NCBI GenBank assembly: GCA_054661495.1
Contig: BAAFSQ010000010.1
Coordinates: 1-64,000 of the forward strand
Source of the DNA: Zygophlyctis sp. KS116
Taxonomy: Eukaryota > Chytridiomycota
Direction: 5' to 3'
DNA: 64,000 nucleotides
Made by a program: the position numbers and the translations under genes. This document shows, piece by piece, positions 33,635-44,393 of this stretch. The first letter of the stretch is position 1. Each line of letters opens with the position of its first letter. The notes below the pieces were generated by a model. That model was not told the origin of the DNA, made no database searches, and saw only the letters and a list, made by a program, of their open reading frames with translations.

Positions 33635-34791
33635 ATGGACTGGGAAGGCATTGAGAGAGAGAATGATCATGGCATTCCATTGCCGATTGAGAAAGAAATG
33701 GCTTTGATGCATACAATCTTTAGTTATTTCCAAGACTCTGAAATCAAGGGAACATTGGCTAATCTTGGTATCAGTGATCTAGATCTTGAATGTATTATAT
33801 TATTGCTCAAATTTAGGGATTGATGTATCGGCCTTGATGAAATTCAAGAAAATATCAGATCTTATTAGTAATAGTTTTCATTTGGCAGACATTATCATTA
33901 AGCATGCAAGTTTATATTTTCAAGTTTCTGCCGATTGTCAGAAATTGAAAAGAATTAGATCGTATGATTGGGATCAAGTTAAAAAAGAGTCGCTAGGTAT
34001 ATCTATATGCAATACATTGGCAATCTCTGTATCTGGATTTTCAACAGTTGCGACTGAAGAAGAAGTCAAAATATTCTTAGAGTCAAAATGTGGCACCTTG
34101 TCTGGATTTTCAAGAGATTTAAATGAATATGGTATATGGAATATTCAATTTGATAAGTTTGATGATTTATTGAATGCAATGTCTCTTAATCTTGAATATC
34201 AAGATTCAAGGATAAAGTTTAGATGTAAAAGGTAAAAAGTTTGAATTTATTTTTAGTTTGAATAATCAGGTTTCTAATTTATACAAGGGAGTAAAGACAA
34301 ATTCTGGGATATCATTTACTCCTAATAGAATACTAGAGTTTAAGAAAGATGGAGATAAAATCATTGATAAGTCTAGATTAGTTAAAATTTTTGAAGAGTA
34401 TGCATTGGTTGTTACAATTGATTTTGATGGTTCAAGTAGTGGATATGTTCGATTAAAAAAACCTGTTGCTAATCAAGTAGTGGATGTTATAAACAGAAAC
34501 GGTGGATTATCTTTAAATGATCAAGTTTTAGAGGTTTGTGCCTTACAAGGGAATGAAGAACGAGTTTATTGGGAGATTTATGGATCAAAACCTATAATTT
34601 CTAAAGTACCAATAATACCAATTAAAAAGAATGGATTAAAGCGTCATGCAGGTATTTCATCTCATCTACGAAAGGACACAAGCTTGAACAAGAAAAGTGG
34701 ATCTTGTATTCTTAAAAAATCAAAAAAGAGAAAAGCTTCTCTAAACAAGGTTCGCATTAATGACTTGTTAGACTCAATTTCACAATTATAA
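33635..34791 (+). CDS. La-family RNA-binding protein
   Basis: Three exons. A La motif is split by a 25-nt intron: EMALMHTIFSYFQDSE, then EW|IDVSALMKFKKISDLI, SADCQKLKRIRSYDW, fitting the La winged-helix. Next is a degenerate RRM (LAISVSGFSTVATEEEVKIF...IWNIQFDKFDDLLNAM), a second 25-nt intron, and a C-terminal xRRM-like domain (RILEFKKDGDKI...GYVRLKKPVANQVVDVI...). The tail is Lys-rich (LKKSKKRKASLNKVRIND). La motif + RRM + C-terminal RRM is the layout of genuine La/Lhp1 and LARP7, which bind 3' oligo-U of Pol III transcripts. N-terminus uncertain: the first ATG in frame is at 33635. Confidence 0.8.
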
Positions 34792-34913
34792 TTTAGCTTT
34801 AGAATTTATGCTTTAGAGTTATGGTGGATATCGCTTGCTTTTTAAATGACTCATACAAAAGTTTCTGAAAAAAACATAAATAGCAGAGCTTTTGACAGTT
34901 TCTTAAAATAAAA

Positions 34914-35915
34914 ATGATCTACTCTTCAATTTTCATTGTCTTTTATGCTAGTTTCGCTTCTTGTCAAACTACTGAAACTACTAGCACGCCTTCTGAAATC
35001 GCTTCATCTGAAGCAACTTCTTCTACTAGCAATGCCTATGGAGTTTCTTCTACAACTGAATCTGGCTCTGGCGCATATTTCCTTTCTGCCTATTCTTCTC
35101 AAATAAGCCAAGTTCTAGAGTCAATTTCTGCCTGTAAATCTCTTGCCAAGGAAACTGCAGCCTATAAATTACCATCTGGAGATTATGAATCATCTTATGG
35201 ATCATCTTATGGCCATAGAAAAGGAGTCAATGTAACTTGCAGTATTTCTTGTTACAAGGATGGCTCTCCAACTCCTACTGCTTCAATTGAATCAAATACT
35301 CCTGGTCTCTCTAAAAGATCTTTGGAAACTCCAACTCCTGAATCTGCTCCAGAAAATATCTCTCAAGGATCAGATACAAGACCCAGAATTGATGATTTGA
35401 ACCGACCAATCCTTCCAATTGATCGTGTTCCAGATAGACCTTTGAATGGACCTCTGGATAGACCTTTGAATGGACCATTGTGTGGCAGTTTAAATAGACC
35501 ATTAGATAGACCATTAGATAGACCTTTGGATGGGCCATTAGATAGACCTCTGGATAGACCTCTGGATGGACCATTAGATAGACCTTTGAATGGGCCATTA
35601 GATAGACCTCTGGATAGACCTCTGGATAGACCTTTGGATTGTGAATCTAGAAATCGCCCAAATTCACCACAAATTCCCTGGGGATGGCCATCAAATTACC
35701 GTGCCAATAGACCAAATCGGTTCTTATGTCACTATCATGCAGCTACAGGTCCAGAATGTGAAGTTATTTATCAGCAAGCTGCAGCTACATATTGCTCTAA
35801 ATCTAGAAATCCCAGATTATGTGTAGTAAAAGCCTGTCAAGTTATGGATCAATGCAAGAATATTGTAGCTACTGGAAGAGGCTATTGTTGGAATCCAAAA
35901 TGGTTTTCTGGATAG
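34914..35915 (+). CDS. secreted protein with tetrapeptide DRPL repeats
   Basis: A 333-residue intronless protein. Signal peptide MIYSSIFIVFYASFASC then a Ser/Thr-rich segment (O-glycosylation-prone). At 35433-35636 seventeen tetrapeptides in D/N/C-R/G-P/S-L register (DRPL, DGPL, NGPL) follow each other; the DNA is a 12-base tandem repeat (GATAGACCTTTG variants). The C-terminal ~90 residues hold eight or so Cys (RFLCHYHAATGPECEVIYQ, CKSRNP-like, CWNPKWFSG), suggesting a disulphide-bonded domain after the repeat. No membrane anchor. Likely cell-wall or secreted; repeat number may vary between strains (inference). Family not recognised. Confidence 0.75.
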   Translation: MIYSSIFIVFYASFASCQTTETTSTPSEIASSEATSSTSNAYGVSSTTESGSGAYFLSAYSSQISQVLESISACKSLAKETAAYKLPSGDYESSYGSSYGHRKGVNVTCSISCYKDGSPTPTASIESNTPGLSKRSLETPTPESAPENISQGSDTRPRIDDLNRPILPIDRVPDRPLNGPLDRPLNGPLCGSLNRPLDRPLDRPLDGPLDRPLDRPLDGPLDRPLNGPLDRPLDRPLDRPLDCESRNRPNSPQIPWGWPSNYRANRPNRFLCHYHAATGPECEVIYQQAAATYCSKSRNPRLCVVKACQVMDQCKNIVATGRGYCWNPKWFSG

Positions 35916-35964
35916 ATTGATTTGTTGCATTAAATAAGACTTTGAATTGCTGATTTACTATTTT

Positions 35965-36085
35965 CTACAATGACTGACTGACTGATGGGCCGAGTGAGTG
36001 AGTGAGTGACTGATGGACAGCCAGACTGATGGACAGATAGACTGATGGACAGCCAGACAGACAGCCAGATGGACAGCCTGATAGA
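35965..36085. repeat. GACT/GACA-type microsatellite cluster
   Basis: Runs of ACTG, GAGT and GACAG tetra/pentamers (TGACTGACTGACTGATGG, GAGTGAGTGAGTGAG, GGACAGCCAGAC) fill the gap between the DRPL-repeat gene and UNC-45, ending ~40 bp before the UNC-45 ATG. Simple-sequence DNA; no gene. Confidence 0.75.
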
Positions 36086-36126
36086 CTGTTGGGCCATCGG
36101 GGTTAGTACAATTTAGGAGAAAAAGA

Positions 36127-38219
36127 ATGGAACTTATGTCACAAGTTGATGAGTTTGAAGAGTTTGTGAGCAAGTTCTCTTCTCAAATGCAAGATATCCT
36201 TAAAAAAGACCCAAAGTCAAGTCCAGCAGAGGTCGTGAAAAAGTCTGAGGCCGAAAGATTAAAGGGAAATGACGCTTTTAAATCTGCAGATTACTCAAAA
36301 GCTATTAAATTCTATAATAGTGCTATTAAAATACTAGCGATGGAATCTATTCCTATAGATCCAGTTCTGTTGACTAATCGAGCATTGGCGTTTTTGAAAT
36401 GTAATGAATTTAAAAAGGCTCTTGATGACTGTAATGCCGCTAATAAATTGGATCCAAAGAATATAAAGGCGATTTGGAGAAGGATAAGTGCATTCAGAGG
36501 ACTGAAAGAGTATCAAAAGGCGTTGGAGGATGTAACGAGGCTAAAAAGAGATTTAGGTATGTTATAAAGAGTTTATTTGAAAGTTTTGGATAATTCTGGG
36601 ATTTCTAATGATGATATTAATAAAATGAAGAGGCTGATAGAGATGGAACTCTTTCAGTATACTCATGAAAAAGAGTTAAAGGCAGCATTGGATAAAGATG
36701 GTTCAAGAGTGTTTATGGAACAGGTTTTTATATCATTAGAAAAAGGATTAGATAAATATAAGGGTGGTCCGGCATCTGCAGAGTTAAATATGACTTGTAC
36801 AGTGCTAATGAAACTTTTGGATTCGCATGAATCAGCTTCTGGTAATTTTATAGACTAAAAATATAATAGATACTTTTCGTATTTGTGGTGGGTTTGAAAG
36901 GCTTGTAAAAAGAACTAGTTTAGATACAGTTCCGATTATAATGCCAATATTAATGTGTCTTTTACATAATAATCAAGTAAATAAGAGACATATGTCAAAA
37001 CACATGTCTCAAGTTTTAACAGGTGTGTTTTCTACTTTACCACAATTGGATGGATCTAAAATAACTACAGCTGCAATGGTTGTAGATCTTGTAGGAAATT
37101 GTGCAAGGGAAGAGGCTTGTCTTCAAGTTTTATGCTCGCAGAAATTTCAACCTTGGACTGAAAATTTGGGTGCTACAACAATGGTTGTTTTAGCAATGAA
37201 AAGAAATTCAATTAGAGGTTCAGTTCATATTTACTATGCATTGACATTTGTACATGCGCTTCTATCTTGTACAAGGGGAATAGATGCATTTTTTAGAATT
37301 TACAAGTTCAATTTATCACAAGTACTGGCTTCTATTGCTCTACATTTTGCAGACGAATCTATTGAAGGGGAAAAGAAGAAAATGCTTTCATTATGTGTTG
37401 AAAGTGTTCAGTCCATTTTAAAGAGTGAAATACCAATCAAAAGTCTAGCCTTGAATCATTCTATGCATTCTTTGGTCACTGCAGTTTGTTCAAATTTTGA
37501 TTCTGCTTCAGTAGCTTTTGTTGATATGGTAACTCTTCTCTACAATATGTTAATTTATCTTGATCATCCTATTCCAGATATAATCACAGAAACAAATCTT
37601 CCCATGGTCTTACTCAAGAGGTACAGATCTGAACATTTACCAATATGCCTACATACTACTGCTAAATTGGTAAAGTTTCACAGTAAATTAGTTGCAAATT
37701 ATTTGGGACAAATTTGGTCTGATACAGAAATGAAGAAAATAATTAAAAGTTCTGATGCAAAAAATGTCAAGGCAGGTCTTCAATTATTGGCGAGTTGGTT
37801 ACAGTCTTCTGAATCTCATGTTTCTCATTGGATGAAGCAGGGAGGATTTGAGATGTTAATTCAACTTTTGGTCCGAGAGAACACAAAACCTGAAATGGAT
37901 GGATATATTATTGGAAATGCCGCTCTTTGTTTGGGAGAATGTGCTATTAAGAGTAATTTTGTTAATTTTTGATGTCTAGTTGATCATGCTCGACATTTGG
38001 TAAAAATGAATGCAGTTGATCCACTTGTACATATATTGCAAAAAAATGGAGAGCCTGGTGTTCAAAGAAATATAGCCATTGTATGCGCAAGATTATGCCA
38101 AGTCTGTAATTTCTTTATTAAATTAAAAATTAGCTGAAGGTCTAGATCGCATTAGAGCTCTAAAAGGAATTGAACTCATGTATGGACTAGGAAATAAGAT
38201 TATGAATTCTTCCCGATAA
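36127..38219 (+). CDS. UNC45: UNC-45/She4-type myosin chaperone
   Basis: Multi-exon gene. The N-terminus has three TPR motifs (KSEAERLKGNDAFKSADYSKAI, LTNRALAFLKCNEFKKALDDCNAANKLDPKN, AIWRRISAFRGLKEYQKALEDV), which in animal UNC-45 bind Hsp90/Hsp70. The rest is helical ARM-like UCS sequence (NQVNKRHMSKHMSQVL, SCTRGIDAFF, GNAALCLGECAIKSN, near the end LVKMNAVDPLVHIL). Role: folding of myosin motor heads. TPR + UCS together is the animal-type layout; yeast She4 lacks the TPR part. The stop is 23 bp from the convergent COA5 gene. Confidence 0.88.
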
Positions 38220-38242
38220 TTTGAAAATTGTAAATAATCCAT

Positions 38243-38536
38243 TTATTCTTCATCTATAATGCCGTGACCATAATTCCCCTTTAATCGTCTTGCAGGATTC
38301 ATCTAAAATTATCATTAAAATTAATAAAATACTATATTAATCTGACATTCAGCCCATGCTCTATTCGCTTGTCTGCATTCGACCGGTGCCACTGGATGTT
38401 CAATATTTGCATGAATCATTTTCTTATCAGGAATCATATCTAGACACTCTTGCGGTGAATGCTCATGCTTTAGCACACAAGAAGAATGGATCAGACAATT
38501 ATACAGATTGTTAAAGAATCTATCGCAAGATGGCAT
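38243..38536 (-). CDS. COA5: COA5/PET191 cytochrome c oxidase assembly factor
   Basis: Two exons. Exon 1 encodes MPSCDRFFNNLYNCLIHSSCVLKHEHSPQECLDM then VECRQANRAWAECQINI. The longest ORF stops at 38321 within a 30-nt intron (GTATTTTA...TTTTAG); splicing gives MNPARRLKGNYGHG, matching the R-x-R-F-R-G-like tail of PET191. Cys spacing (twin Cx9-10C) fits Mia40 substrates of the intermembrane space. Role: assembly of complex IV. Length (~87 residues) is usual. That the conserved tail appears only after splicing supports the intron call. Confidence 0.88.
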
Positions 38537-38701
38537 GATGTTTTAGGTTGTTGAGGCCTGCAAACGGTCAGACAACTCTATTGTATTTGTGAAGATCACA
38601 GAGTCTGATCGTAACTATGCAAACTGCATTTAATGCATCATACATCCGGACAGTTTTCGAATATCAGCAAAACAAAATTTCTTAATTGTACAATTTAATA
38701 A

Positions 38702-39144
38702 TCAAGAATAAACAAAATGAATCACGAAATTGATCAATATCGCAAGGAAAACGACTCCGACTAGTACAAATGTACCATATATGTCTTCATATAATATTCC
38801 TTTTTCTAATATTCAACGATTAATAAATCACCTTTTCTTGCTAATTTGTTTGCTCTGATATGATACTGAGCCAATGCATAAAACATCATTCCAATTGTAA
38901 CAATCATAAAGAGAAATCCAGATACTGATGTTCCCGGAGAGTCGCTAAAGTTGATAAATCCAATGCCTAAGCTGCCGAGGATCAGACAGAGCTGAAGCCA
39001 AGATAAAAAGGTTCGCTCATTGGCAAAAAAGCCTTTGGGATTGGGAGGGATGGAGACCGTCTGATCATTAGACTCTGGCAGCGGAGACCAGAAATTTAGG
39101 AAGCCAAAGACTCCAGTTCTAGTTAAAGTTTGCTCTAGAGGCAT
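38702..39144 (-). CDS. VTC1: Vtc1, vacuolar transporter chaperone subunit
   Basis: Two exons with a 26-nt intron (about 38812-38837). Exon 1: FFANERTFLSWLQLCLILGSLGIGFINF, a VTC signature, and FLFMIVTIGMMFYALAQYHIRA. The longest ORF ends early at 38806 in the intron; splicing gives YEDIYGTFVLVGVVFLAILINFVIHFVYS, the third membrane helix with the D-x-x-G start typical of Vtc1. Role: membrane core of the polyphosphate polymerase complex at the acidocalcisome/vacuole. It lacks an SPX domain as usual for Vtc1. Its ATG lies 6 bp from the stop of the upstream PPR gene, both on minus. Confidence 0.93.
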
Positions 39145-39150
39145 AAAAGT

Positions 39151-40575
39151 TTATTTGATTGGGTTTGGAGAGATTCTCCATCTCATCAATCTCCGTACAT
39201 TAATTCTAAAGTCATCATAATCAATCAATGAATCACTTCTAGTGATTTTTTTTGGTAAATGTTTGAGTAATGAGTCCTTTCTTGCATTTATAATAGATTT
39301 GACCGATTCATTTTCTCCAATTATAAGTCCACATTTCATGTAAAAATAAATATGTCCAAGTTGAGTTCCCCAGTCTGAATGTTTTTGAACTTGTAATACA
39401 CGAGACCACCATCTTTTTATGCCTTCATCATCAAAAGTCTTGGATTTCATGGCTTTATAGGAGATCCAAAGCATAAATATAATAGGGCAATCTTCATCAG
39501 TAAGTCTTTTATAAGCGACTTCAAAAGATTGGATTTTTATGGCCGATTCAACATAGAGTTTGGTAAATTCAAACTGATTTGAGAGTTTAAAGACATTGTC
39601 TTGTTTAGACTGTACAAAATCTAACCATGTTAATCCCAATGATGGTTTTTTAGAGTCTAAACAAAATTTAAGAAGGCTAGTCATATCTGATTGGTAGACT
39701 TTTCTCTTTAGTTTTGAATCATCAACTTTAAGACATAATCCGTAAAATGTGTTTATAGTATCAAATCCTTGATCAAACTGATTTAATGAAGAGTAAAATA
39801 AGACAGCTTTCCTAATTAATTCATTATCTATAGTTGTAACTGGTACATTATTTGCCTTTTTAGCATGTAAATCCAAATAATTAATCCAAAGTTGAATTCC
39901 CAATTCAGAAGCATGTTCATTAGATGCAATAGTGCATACACCCATCATCATTGCATATGTTATATGATCAGCTTTGCATTTTGATAATGGATTACTTGGA
40001 TCATGATTTTTTGATACATTTCCTAATTGTTCAAATACTTCCCAAGCAAGATTATATCCACCATTATGACAACATACATTACAAACATGTAATAATGCAT
40101 TGACTGTTTGAATTGAAATTTCCGGTTGAGCAATGGCAATTTTCCAAATTTCATCAGTTATCTGCATGCAATTTGATTTATGAAGATCTTCTCCTAATGC
40201 AGCATACTTTGCGATTGCGGAAAATAGAGAAGTATACCCATGTGGAGATAGAGTCCTATTTCTTCTTAAAATGATTTGATTTAATTTTAAAACTTGCGAA
40301 TATTCCCCAACATTTGCCAATGCAGCAATCATTTTCCCATAGACTTCTTTAGTAGATGATCCAGCATGTCTGTTAATGAGATCAAATGCTTTAGTAATCC
40401 CAGTCTTATCTTTAGCGATCAAGCTCTGTATCCTTTCAGAGAGCAGAAAAGAGTCATTGTACCATTCTATTCTGGGTCCTTTTTCAGCATTAGGGATAAT
40501 TTTCTCTGCATTGTTTAATGGCTTTTGGGATATGATTCTAAGCTTGCTAGCCTTTGTAATTGTCCTTTTAATCAT
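39151..40575 (-). CDS. mitochondrial PPR-type protein
   Basis: An intronless 474-residue protein. The N-terminus (MIKRTITKASKLRIISQK) is basic and short-chained, a probable mitochondrial presequence. The rest is helical pairs of ~35 residues on the PPR pattern (VYGKMIAALANVGEYSQVLKL; GYTSLFSAIAKYAALGEDLHK; TVNALLHVCNVCCHNGGYNLAWEVFEQL; ITYAMMMGVCTIASNEHASELGIQLW). PPR proteins bind organelle RNA to control its processing or translation. At least five such pairs are visible by eye. Which fungal PPR (e.g. Ccm1, Dmr1) it corresponds to is unknown. Start ATG at 40575, ~100 bp from the divergent cyclin. Confidence 0.75.
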   Translation of the reverse strand: MIKRTITKASKLRIISQKPLNNAEKIIPNAEKGPRIEWYNDSFLLSERIQSLIAKDKTGITKAFDLINRHAGSSTKEVYGKMIAALANVGEYSQVLKLNQIILRRNRTLSPHGYTSLFSAIAKYAALGEDLHKSNCMQITDEIWKIAIAQPEISIQTVNALLHVCNVCCHNGGYNLAWEVFEQLGNVSKNHDPSNPLSKCKADHITYAMMMGVCTIASNEHASELGIQLWINYLDLHAKKANNVPVTTIDNELIRKAVLFYSSLNQFDQGFDTINTFYGLCLKVDDSKLKRKVYQSDMTSLLKFCLDSKKPSLGLTWLDFVQSKQDNVFKLSNQFEFTKLYVESAIKIQSFEVAYKRLTDEDCPIIFMLWISYKAMKSKTFDDEGIKRWWSRVLQVQKHSDWGTQLGHIYFYMKCGLIIGENESVKSIINARKDSLLKHLPKKITRSDSLIDYDDFRINVRRLMRWRISPNPIK

Positions 40576-40673
40576 TCAGTAGTTTTTTCGCTTGCTGTGA
40601 GGGTCGTTCTTGTATGTAGTTCCCACGGCTCTGACATGTCAAAAACAATATTTAAAAATCCCATTACCAGGAC

Positions 40674-41227
40674 ATGTTAGAGCTAGCTTTGACTGATTGC
40701 AATGCATTGACTTTGACAAAAAAATCTAAATCGTTTCGGACATTGCCGGCCAGTGTTAGAAATCAAAGGCTGATAGATCTGATTGCTCATTCTATTCTAA
40801 AAATCAATCAGAACCAGGAGACTCCTGACCTTCCAATATTTGTAGAGAAACTTTTGCAGTAAGTTTTTTACTTATAAAATCAAGGATCAGTGGAACGAAT
40901 GAAAATATTACAATCGTTTCCTTGATTTTGATGAATCGTCTTGTTGAAGTGGATAGTGTTTCGGATCATGGTCGTAAAATATATCTTGTGTGTTTAATCA
41001 TTGCTACAAAGATATTAACTGAACCAGGTAATGCACATGCGCCCTAACTCAAAGGATTCACTAATGGTGCATGGGCTCGATTATTAAAGATTGATCGAGA
41101 TGAGATCAATTGCATTGAATTAGTCATACTAGATCGGCTGAACTACAATACTCATGTCACTCTGCAGCAGTTTTACAAACTTAAAAAGTCAATTGTAGAA
41201 TTTCAATTTGGGAAAAAACGTACTTAA
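40674..41227 (+). CDS. Pho80/Pcl-type cyclin
   Basis: Three exons. LPASVRNQRLIDLIAHSILKINQN is followed after a short intron by NITIVSLILMNRLVEVDSVSDHGRKIYLVCLIIATKILTEP, then another short intron and FTNGAWARLLKIDRDEINCIELVILDRLNYNTHVT, the cyclin box with the A-W-A-R-L block typical of Pho80/Pcl cyclins that bind Pho85-type kinases. Total ~160 residues, a bare cyclin box. It may act in nutrient or polarity control; in yeast Pho80 controls phosphate response. Vtc1 is 1.5 kb away. The stop lies 6 bp from the convergent hydratase. Confidence 0.8.
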
Positions 41228-41233
41228 AATATA

Positions 41234-42095
41234 TTATTTCCCCTGGTATACTGGTTTTCTTTTTTCCTTAAACGCAGTCAATCCTTCTAATCTATCTTGT
41301 GTAGGTATAACTTGAGCATAACATAATTCTTCAACTAAAAGTCCAGAGTTTCTATCTATAAAATATTTAAACTTACAAATCCAATTCCATTCCTTTACTA
41401 ATTGCGCATTTTGCCATTTTCAAAGCGATCGGACCACCTTGAATGATTGAGGAAGAAATCTCTAAAGCCTTATCAAGGACAGAGCCTTGCTCTACAAATT
41501 CATTTACAAGTCCAATATCAGATGCTTGTTTGGCCCCGAGAATTCTTCCAGTAAAAATAAGTTCTTTAGCTCTTGCTATTCCAATAAGTCTTGGTAATCG
41601 TTGAGTTCCTCCAGCTCCTGGAATAATTGCAAGTTTTGTCTCTGGCAATCCCAATTTCGCCAATGGTCCTGCAATACGAATATCTGTTGATAACGCCATT
41701 TCTAAACCACCACCAAGAGCAACACCATTAATAACAGAGACTGTAGGAATAGACAATGATTCCAAGTCTGTAAATGTTTGTCTTAGATCAGACACAAATC
41801 TCTGAACTTGATCAGTACTCATTTTAGCTCTTTCCTTTAAATCTGCTCCTGCACAAAAGACTTTATCAACTTTAGAGTCTAGAATTAGAACTCTAATAGA
41901 TCTAATCTTAGAATACAAGTATTACTCATCACGATTAATCTGATCTAGCGCCTCTTTTAATTCCCTCAATAGTCCTGATCCAAGCGCATTAGCAGCATTT
42001 TGCCTATTTAAACTCAATGTAGCGATTCCTGAATGAACACCAGACAATTTCAGTAATTGGATTTCTCTCGCAACAGAGTAACAACGTCTAATCAT
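41234..42095 (-). CDS. mitochondrial enoyl-CoA hydratase (AUH-like)
   Basis: Three exons. Exon 1 gives [19 protein letters not shown] (probable transit peptide) then [18 protein letters not shown]; a 24-nt intron (ending at the second AG of ...CTAAGATTAG) joins [10 protein letters not shown] and [14 protein letters not shown], the crotonase oxyanion block. [19 protein letters not shown] and [25 protein letters not shown] carry the catalytic Glu pair pattern. The last exon gives [33 protein letters not shown], very close to AUH (methylglutaconyl-CoA hydratase, leucine breakdown). The ATG at 42095 is 13 bp from the stop of UBC9. Confidence 0.88.
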
Positions 42096-42108
42096 TTTTT
42101 TAGAATGT

Positions 42109-42636
42109 TTAAGCTTTAAACGTAGCTGCTTGCTTCCTTACACGGGCCTCATAAGCAACCTTGTCTTTTTTATAGATTGCATAAGCTTCATGTTGAGCTG
42201 GTGAATTTGGATTTGGATCATTTAATAAATCTTGAATTCCCAATAGTATTTGTTTTAGAGTAATCGAAGGTTTCCAGTCCTGATCTTCATTTAAAATAGA
42301 TAAACAGACAGTTCCTGATGGATACACATTTGGACTAGTATAATTAAATCTAATAATCCTACTGAAATAGCGGAGGAGTAAATTGGCATTTTGGAGGTTT
42401 CTGAGGATAATCTTCAGGAAACAAAATCTTTAACTTGTATAATCCTCCTTCCCATGGAGTTGCAACTTTCCCTGGAATCCCTACCGTCTAACTAATAAAT
42501 TCATTAAATTTACCCAAATCAACAAATTCAATGAATCCTTGTCTTTTTCAGGCTTTGCAAAGAATCCATAAGGATGATCTTTTCTCCATTGTTTCCTTTC
42601 TTCTGCTAGACGAGTGAGAGCAATTGACGAACTCAT
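42109..42636 (-). CDS. UBC9: SUMO-conjugating enzyme UBC9
   Basis: Three exons with short introns. The N-terminus [27 protein letters not shown] matches the family, including the basic helix that binds SUMO. Downstream are [16 protein letters not shown] sequence and, in the last exon, [20 protein letters not shown], with the catalytic Cys in G-T-V-C-L-S, then [28 protein letters not shown], the UBC9-specific block. The end is [12 protein letters not shown]. Role: E2 transfer of SUMO to nuclear targets. Confidence 0.93.
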
Positions 42637-42720
42637 TCTACAATCCCCACAACTCTAGCCCTTTTATAGAATCTCATTAAACTCAAGTTTTAAAGTCTCT
42701 TTCAAGTTTATTTAAGAGAT

Positions 42721-42894
42721 TTAATCTTTTTTTCTATCAGATAATTCACTATATTTTAGTTTTTTCAAGATTACCTTTCTAGGACATGAACAGCGATCTT
42801 CAGGTTTAACTCCTGCTAATGCTGATTCAATATGCTGACCACATCCAGCCCAAGTAGGTTTATGACAAGTTGTGCATTCGACTCTTTTACACAT
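42721..42894 (-). CDS. 57-residue conserved cysteine-rich protein
   Basis: A short intronless frame from the ATG at 42894: MCKRVECTTCHKPTWAGCG then HIESALAGVKPEDRCSCP and a basic tail (KVILKKLKYSELSDRKKD). Seven Cys plus His in spacing C-x4-C-x2-C-x8-C...C-x-C suggest zinc binding. Very similar short proteins (CKRVECxTCxKPTWxGCGxHIExAL) occur in many fungi and plants, from memory, without known function. It sits 84 bp upstream of UBC9. Confidence 0.75.
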   Translation of the reverse strand: MCKRVECTTCHKPTWAGCGQHIESALAGVKPEDRCSCPRKVILKKLKYSELSDRKKD

Positions 42895-43086
42895 TTTATT
42901 TTTCTTTCAGTCTCCTAATTCCACCCCAACCCATGACATCTGACCGTCCTTTGAGCCATTATAAGCTAAGCTAATTTAAGCTAAATATAAGCTAAATTAA
43001 GATTGATCATGGCCGGTCAAGAAGAATCATTAGTTTTAAAATAAATACTAGAGAGTTTTGAGAGTTGAAAGTTTCGCGTTTAACAA

Positions 43087-44372
43087 ATGCAAGTCCAACT
43101 CAAACAGTCGCCAATTCTTTTTATAAACTTTAATCAGGACTATAGGTAACATGATTACTCTAAATTTCAAGTTGTCTAAGTATAGGAACAAAAACTGGGT
43201 ATAGAGTGTACAATTGTGATGGGAATTTGGGGAAATGTTACTCAAAAGGTACAAAAATATTTATAATTTGGATAGAACAAGGTGCAATAGGAATTTGTGA
43301 AATGTTGTTTTCTACTTCTTTAGTGGCGATAGTTGGGACCGGTCAGGATTCTAGTCTGTCGCCCAGATTATTACAAATTGTAAATACAAAAAGAGAATCT
43401 ACAATTTGTGAATTGACATTTATATCAGGGATTTTGGCAGTCAAATTAAATAGGAAGCGGTTGGTTGTTGTGTTGGAAGAACATATTTACATTTATGATA
43501 TCAGGTAAATTTAAAAGGTATAATCCGTTAGTAATATGAAACTTTTGCATACAATAGATACTAATCCAAATCCAAACTCTCTATGTGCTCTATCTCCTTC
43601 ATCAGACAATTGTTATTTAGCTTATCCGTCAAATTCATCAGGTTCAGCAGGGGAATTATTACTGTTTGATGCTACACATTTACAACCAATCAATATAATT
43701 CAAGCTCATAAAAGTCTGCTAAGTATAGTGACTTTTAATTTTGATGGTAGCTTGATTGCTACTGCTAGTGATAAGGTATTTATAATTCCTTTATAATTTT
43801 AGGGGACAGTCATTCGCGTTTTTTCTGTGCCATCAGGGCAAAAATTGTTTCAATTTAGAAGGGGGACTTATCCAATTCGCATTTTCTCAATATCTTTTGA
43901 TATTTCAAATAGCTTTTTAGCAGTGTCTTCAGAGTCTGATACGATTCATATTTTCAAATTATGTGCTTCAATAGAAGAAAATGATGGAAATGGATCTCAT
44001 TCTCTCTCTAATAAAAAATCTGGAATGATGGAATCCTTGTAAATTAATTTTTTAAAATTTTTTAGAAGATCTCCAATTATAAGTGCTGCAGGAGCTGTTG
44101 GAAACTATCTTCCAGAAATTTTTACTGAAATGTGGGAGCCTACAAGGGCATTTGCATTTGCAAAACTCCCACAGTCTTCAAAAGGACTATCAAATTTATG
44201 TGCACTTTCTCCAAATGGACTTTTAGTGGCTACGTCTGAAGGTGACTTTTTTCAATATCAGGTTAACCCGACTTCTGGAGGGGAGGCTCTTTTAGTGAAA
44301 CAATATGCACTCATTGAAAATGATCCAACAGACGACGTGAATAGTCCAGTCCTTCTCTCATCTTTATTCTAA
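43087..44372 (+). CDS. ATG18: Atg18/WIPI PROPPIN autophagy protein
   Basis: Multi-exon seven-bladed propeller. Spliced start: [35 protein letters not shown]. Continues [61 protein letters not shown], and the phosphoinositide-binding FRRG ([19 protein letters not shown]). The F-R-R-G arginines bind PI3P/PI(3,5)P2. Role: autophagosome formation and vacuole homeostasis. Introns are short (24-30 nt). The ATG at 43087 is preferred since the next blocks follow in phase; the nearer MAGQEESLVLK frame stops. It converges with COQ3 (21 bp between stops). Confidence 0.9.
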
Positions 44373-44393
44373 AACATGAAAAATTATATTATG

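Noticed and set aside
35433-35636. CRISPR-like repeat array
   Set aside because: Period of 12 bp without spacers, fully coding; it is a protein tandem repeat.
38702-38837. Vtc1 lacking its third membrane helix
   Set aside because: A 26-nt intron hides it; the helix is encoded downstream in phase.
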